This document shows positions 13,257 to 15,054 of a stretch of 15,054 nt of DNA, piece by piece (the first letter of the stretch is position 1; the number at the start of each line of letters is the position of its first letter). The translations under genes and the position numbers were made by a program. The stretch is taken from the NCBI GenBank assembly GCA_031127185.1, contig JARIET010000034.1, positions 1-15,054 on the forward strand, in the 5' to 3' direction. The stretch comes from Gemmatimonadota bacterium (GTDB lineage: Bacteria; Gemmatimonadota; Gemmatimonadetes; Gemmatimonadales; Gemmatimonadaceae). The notes beneath the pieces were generated by a model, which had not been told where the DNA came from, did not search any database, and worked only from the letters and a program-made list of their open reading frames with translations.

Positions 13257-14140
13257 GCGGCCACCGCATGACGCAGGGCACCCGCTGCGTCGGGGAACCG
13301 GAACGGGAATCCCGTCTCAATCAAACGCGCCGGACGCACGCGCTGGCTCGCCAGCAGCACGCCATCCGCCATCTCGCCAAACGCTGCCCGCAGCACAAAT
13401 GCCGGAGTGGCGACAAGCGCGCGGCGATGCAGCACCCGCGCAAAGGCATCCGTGAACTCGGCGTTGGTCACCGGCCCAGGCGCGCAAAGATTGTAGGCGC
13501 CGGACATCGCCGCGTCATCAATGGCTCGCAATACGAATTGCACCGCGTCTTCCAGCGCGATCCAACTCAACCACTGGCGGCCTGACCCGAGCCGCGCACC
13601 GAGTCCGAGCGAGAACGGGAGCTTCAGCTTGCCGAGCATTCCTCCGCCCCTGCCAAACACCACACCAGTGCGCATCAACACCACCCGCGCCCCGGCCTGC
13701 GATGCGGGGAGCGTGGCAGCTTCCCAGTCACGCGCCAGGGTTCCGAGAAAGTCCGTGCCTGGTGCGCTCGCCTCCGTCAACCATTCGTCACGCCGGTCGC
13801 CATAGATTCCAACGGCCGACCCCGAAATGAGCGCTGGTGGCCTCGGTGCCGCTCCGACGGCGCGGGCGAGCGCGTCGGTGAGATTCACCCTGCTCTCGCG
13901 CAGTGCGCGTTTGTGCGTGGCGGTCCACCGCTCCGAAATCGTAGCTCCGGCCAGATGCACCACAGCGCGGGCCGTGCCGATCAACGCCACAGCGTCGGCC
14001 GCAAACCCCGAGCCGATTGCCGGCCACTGCAAGTCGGCGTCAGCACCCCGCCCAATTCGCAGGACGCGATCGCCGCGAGATTCCAGCGCGCGGCACACGG
14101 CCGAACCAATGAACCCGCTTGCTCCGGTGACGATGATCAT
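13253..14140 (-). CDS. TIGR01777-family NAD(P)-dependent epimerase/dehydratase-like protein
   Basis: A 295-aa extended SDR protein of the YfcH/SDR39U1 type; the biochemical role of this family is poorly defined. It starts with the nucleotide-binding motif MIIVTGASGFIGSAV, with the Rossmann glycine pattern at 6-12, has VVHLAGATISERW (60-72), SGSAVGIYGDR (106-116) containing the YG of this group, MRTGVVFGRGGGML (156-169), and RQWLSWIALEDAV (188-200). A DUF1731-like C-terminal part covers about 246-293 (AFVLRAAFGEMADGVLLASQ). The start at 14140 forms ATGA with the stop of the DNA glycosylase gene; an upstream extension to 14200 only adds sequence inside that gene. Its own stop overlaps the phosphatase start. 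It need not act on sugars despite the nearby polysaccharide genes. Confidence 0.92.
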   Translation of the reverse strand: MIIVTGASGFIGSAVCRALESRGDRVLRIGRGADADLQWPAIGSGFAADAVALIGTARAVVHLAGATISERWTATHKRALRESRVNLTDALARAVGAAPRPPALISGSAVGIYGDRRDEWLTEASAPGTDFLGTLARDWEAATLPASQAGARVVLMRTGVVFGRGGGMLGKLKLPFSLGLGARLGSGRQWLSWIALEDAVQFVLRAIDDAAMSGAYNLCAPGPVTNAEFTDAFARVLHRRALVATPAFVLRAAFGEMADGVLLASQRVRPARLIETGFPFRFPDAAGALRHAVAA

Positions 14141-14772
14141 TCGGGGACGTCGAGACTGCGCCAGAGGTACCAGGTTGCGACACTGCGATAGGGCGCCCAC
14201 CGCGCACCGATGACCGTCATGCGCTCCGGAGTCGGCAGCTTTCGCATTTTGAGCAACTTCTGCACGCCCTTCTGCACACCGAGATCGAGCTCAGGAAACA
14301 CATCGGGCCGCCCGAGGTGAAACATCATCACCATCTGCGCCGTCCAGCGCCCAATGCCGCGCACCGCCACGAGCGACTCAATCACCGCATCGTCGGACAT
14401 CGCGTCCAGTTTCTCGAGCGGGAGTTCGCCCGACTTCACGCGCGCGGCAAGTTCCTTGGCGTACTCAACTTTCCGCTCGCTGAGTCCAGCGGCACGAAGC
14501 TTCGGAACGGGTGTCTTGAGTATCTGGTCGGGCGTGGGAAGCGCATCGCCATACATCGCCTGCACGCGCGCGAAGATGGTGGCGGCGGCCTTACCCGAGA
14601 GCTGCTGGTAGACGATGCACCGGAGCACGTACCCGAAGTGCGTGTGGTCGGTGCGCCCTTGCCAGGCACAGCGCCCCACCCGCGCAATCACCGCGCCCAT
14701 GGCCGGATCCGCCGCGCTCAGGTGCCGCACGGCCTTGCGGCGAAGCGCCGCGTGGCGCGCCTTACACGACAT
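14137..14772 (-). CDS. DNA-3-methyladenine glycosylase II-like (AlkA-type HhH-GPD) base-excision enzyme
   Basis: A 211-aa protein predicted to remove alkylated purines from DNA by cutting the N-glycosidic bond. It has the HhH-GPD layout: the helix FGYVLRCIVYQQLSGKAA (46-63) found in compact AlkA relatives, a helix-hairpin-helix VAVRGIGRWTAQMVMMF (135-151), and the catalytic aspartate within VFPELDLGVQKG (D163). It lacks the extra N-terminal domain of E. coli AlkA (282 aa), like many short bacterial and yeast Mag1-type forms. The ATG at 14772 is preferred; a TTG at 14784 in frame would add four residues. Its stop overlaps the epimerase start by four bases, so a repair gene heads a chain that ends in the phosphatase. 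Confidence 0.92.
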   Translation of the reverse strand: MSCKARHAALRRKAVRHLSAADPAMGAVIARVGRCAWQGRTDHTHFGYVLRCIVYQQLSGKAAATIFARVQAMYGDALPTPDQILKTPVPKLRAAGLSERKVEYAKELAARVKSGELPLEKLDAMSDDAVIESLVAVRGIGRWTAQMVMMFHLGRPDVFPELDLGVQKGVQKLLKMRKLPTPERMTVIGARWAPYRSVATWYLWRSLDVPE

Positions 14773-14838
14773 CGGCGTCCGCAATAATGAGTTTGCTACC
14801 GGCCGTGGCCGACTCCGCGGCTCTCGCTTGCCTCGCGA

Positions 14839-15054
14839 TCATGTCGCGATGGTCCTTAGCACCTGCAACAACCGCACCATAGCCTCCGTGTCCCGTTCAC
14901 AATATGCGAGCAGGTTCGCTCTCAGAACACCCGCCTCGTCGCTGTCCAGTTTATCGTCGAACAGCAGGCGGTATATCGCCGCCGTTGCCGTTCCGCCCTC
15001 CTGAATGGCGAGGTCGGAATACCCGAGGCCGGGCACCAGGGCCGGCAGCACCTT
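14839..15054 (-). CDS. DUF2779 domain protein, C-terminal fragment (runs off the window)
   Basis: Only the last 71 residues are present; the gene continues beyond base 15054. The visible part begins KVLPALVPGLGYSDLAIQ followed by EGGTA and ends LLAYCERDTEAMVRLLQVLR before a short tail. This pattern is the C-terminal signature of DUF2779 proteins, which I recall as having a predicted RNase H/DnaQ-like exonuclease fold; the YCERDT segment would then carry the last acidic metal ligand. Nuclease activity is inference, and the catalytic N-terminal motifs cannot be seen. The frame is open to the window edge without a convincing start, consistent with truncation by the window. It stops 66 bases before the preferred start of the DNA glycosylase gene. 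Confidence 0.8.
   Translation of the reverse strand, partial: KVLPALVPGLGYSDLAIQEGGTATAAIYRLLFDDKLDSDEAGVLRANLLAYCERDTEAMVRLLQVLRTIAT

Noticed and set aside
14800..14811. CGGCC-GT-GGCCG inverted repeat in the short gap before the DNA glycosylase gene, as a terminator
   Set aside because: Stem of only five with a two-base loop and no T-run, so not a credible intrinsic terminator.
1..15054. tRNA, rRNA, CRISPR repeats, insertion sequences or attachment sites
   Set aside because: No cloverleaf, regularly spaced repeats, transposase motifs or terminal inverted repeats were noticed on reading both strands; a covariance-model scan could still reveal a small RNA.

Overview
The window is a GC-rich bacterial segment (roughly 63-66 % GC by eye, strong G/C at third codon positions, frequent GTG/TTG starts, few good Shine-Dalgarno sites). 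It is almost entirely coding: 13 protein genes, no RNA gene, no mobile element, no CRISPR array, and no stretch over 300 bases without a gene. Gene content fits an envelope polysaccharide (capsule/exopolysaccharide) locus of a Gram-negative bacterium, because there is an outer-membrane-type export lipoprotein. The protein style and composition suggest Gemmatimonadota or a similar high-GC phylum, but that placement is inference; no phylogenetic marker is present.

Left part (1-2175, + strand): an ABC-2 permease and its ATPase with a C-terminal glycan-binding-type domain (Wzm/Wzt), overlapping by 11 bases. They form a complete ABC exporter for an undecaprenyl-linked polysaccharide.

Centre (2136-11035, - strand, transcribed right to left): a compact seven-gene unit. 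In order of transcription it encodes a WbaP-type initiating sugar-phosphate transferase, a Wza-type export lipoprotein, a Wzc-type chain-length regulator fused to a tyrosine autokinase, an unrecognised small membrane protein, an O-antigen ligase/polymerase-like membrane protein, a SAM methyltransferase and a GT4 glycosyltransferase. Its last gene overlaps the end of wzt by 40 coding bases, tail to tail. The only sizeable gaps are the 98 bases between the transferase and wza, which carry several TGACA half-sites and palindromes, and the 171-base leader upstream of the transferase, which has an AT-rich core and a perfect 8-bp hairpin.

Right part: divergent from that unit is a PilT-like ATPase gene (11207-12427, +) whose Walker A motif has lost its lysine and hydroxyl residue, so it may be a pseudo-ATPase. 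Convergent with it is a tightly coupled - strand chain: a DNA-3-methyladenine glycosylase-like gene, a TIGR01777-type NAD(P)-binding epimerase, and a PHP-family tyrosine phosphatase of the CpsB/YwqE type, the expected partner of the tyrosine autokinase. The window ends inside a DUF2779 protein gene.

How they work together (inference from family knowledge): the transferase loads the first sugar phosphate on undecaprenyl phosphate, GT4 and other enzymes outside the window extend it, the methyltransferase decorates it, the polymerase/ligase-like protein joins units, and the Wzc kinase with Wza and the PHP phosphatase controls length and export. The ABC exporter belongs to a different export logic, and no Wzx flippase is visible, so the locus is either a hybrid or the meeting point of two polysaccharide clusters. 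The most unusual items are the degenerate PilT paralogue, the unidentified membrane protein whose start codons lie inside the kinase's tyrosine tail, and the structured regulatory gaps.
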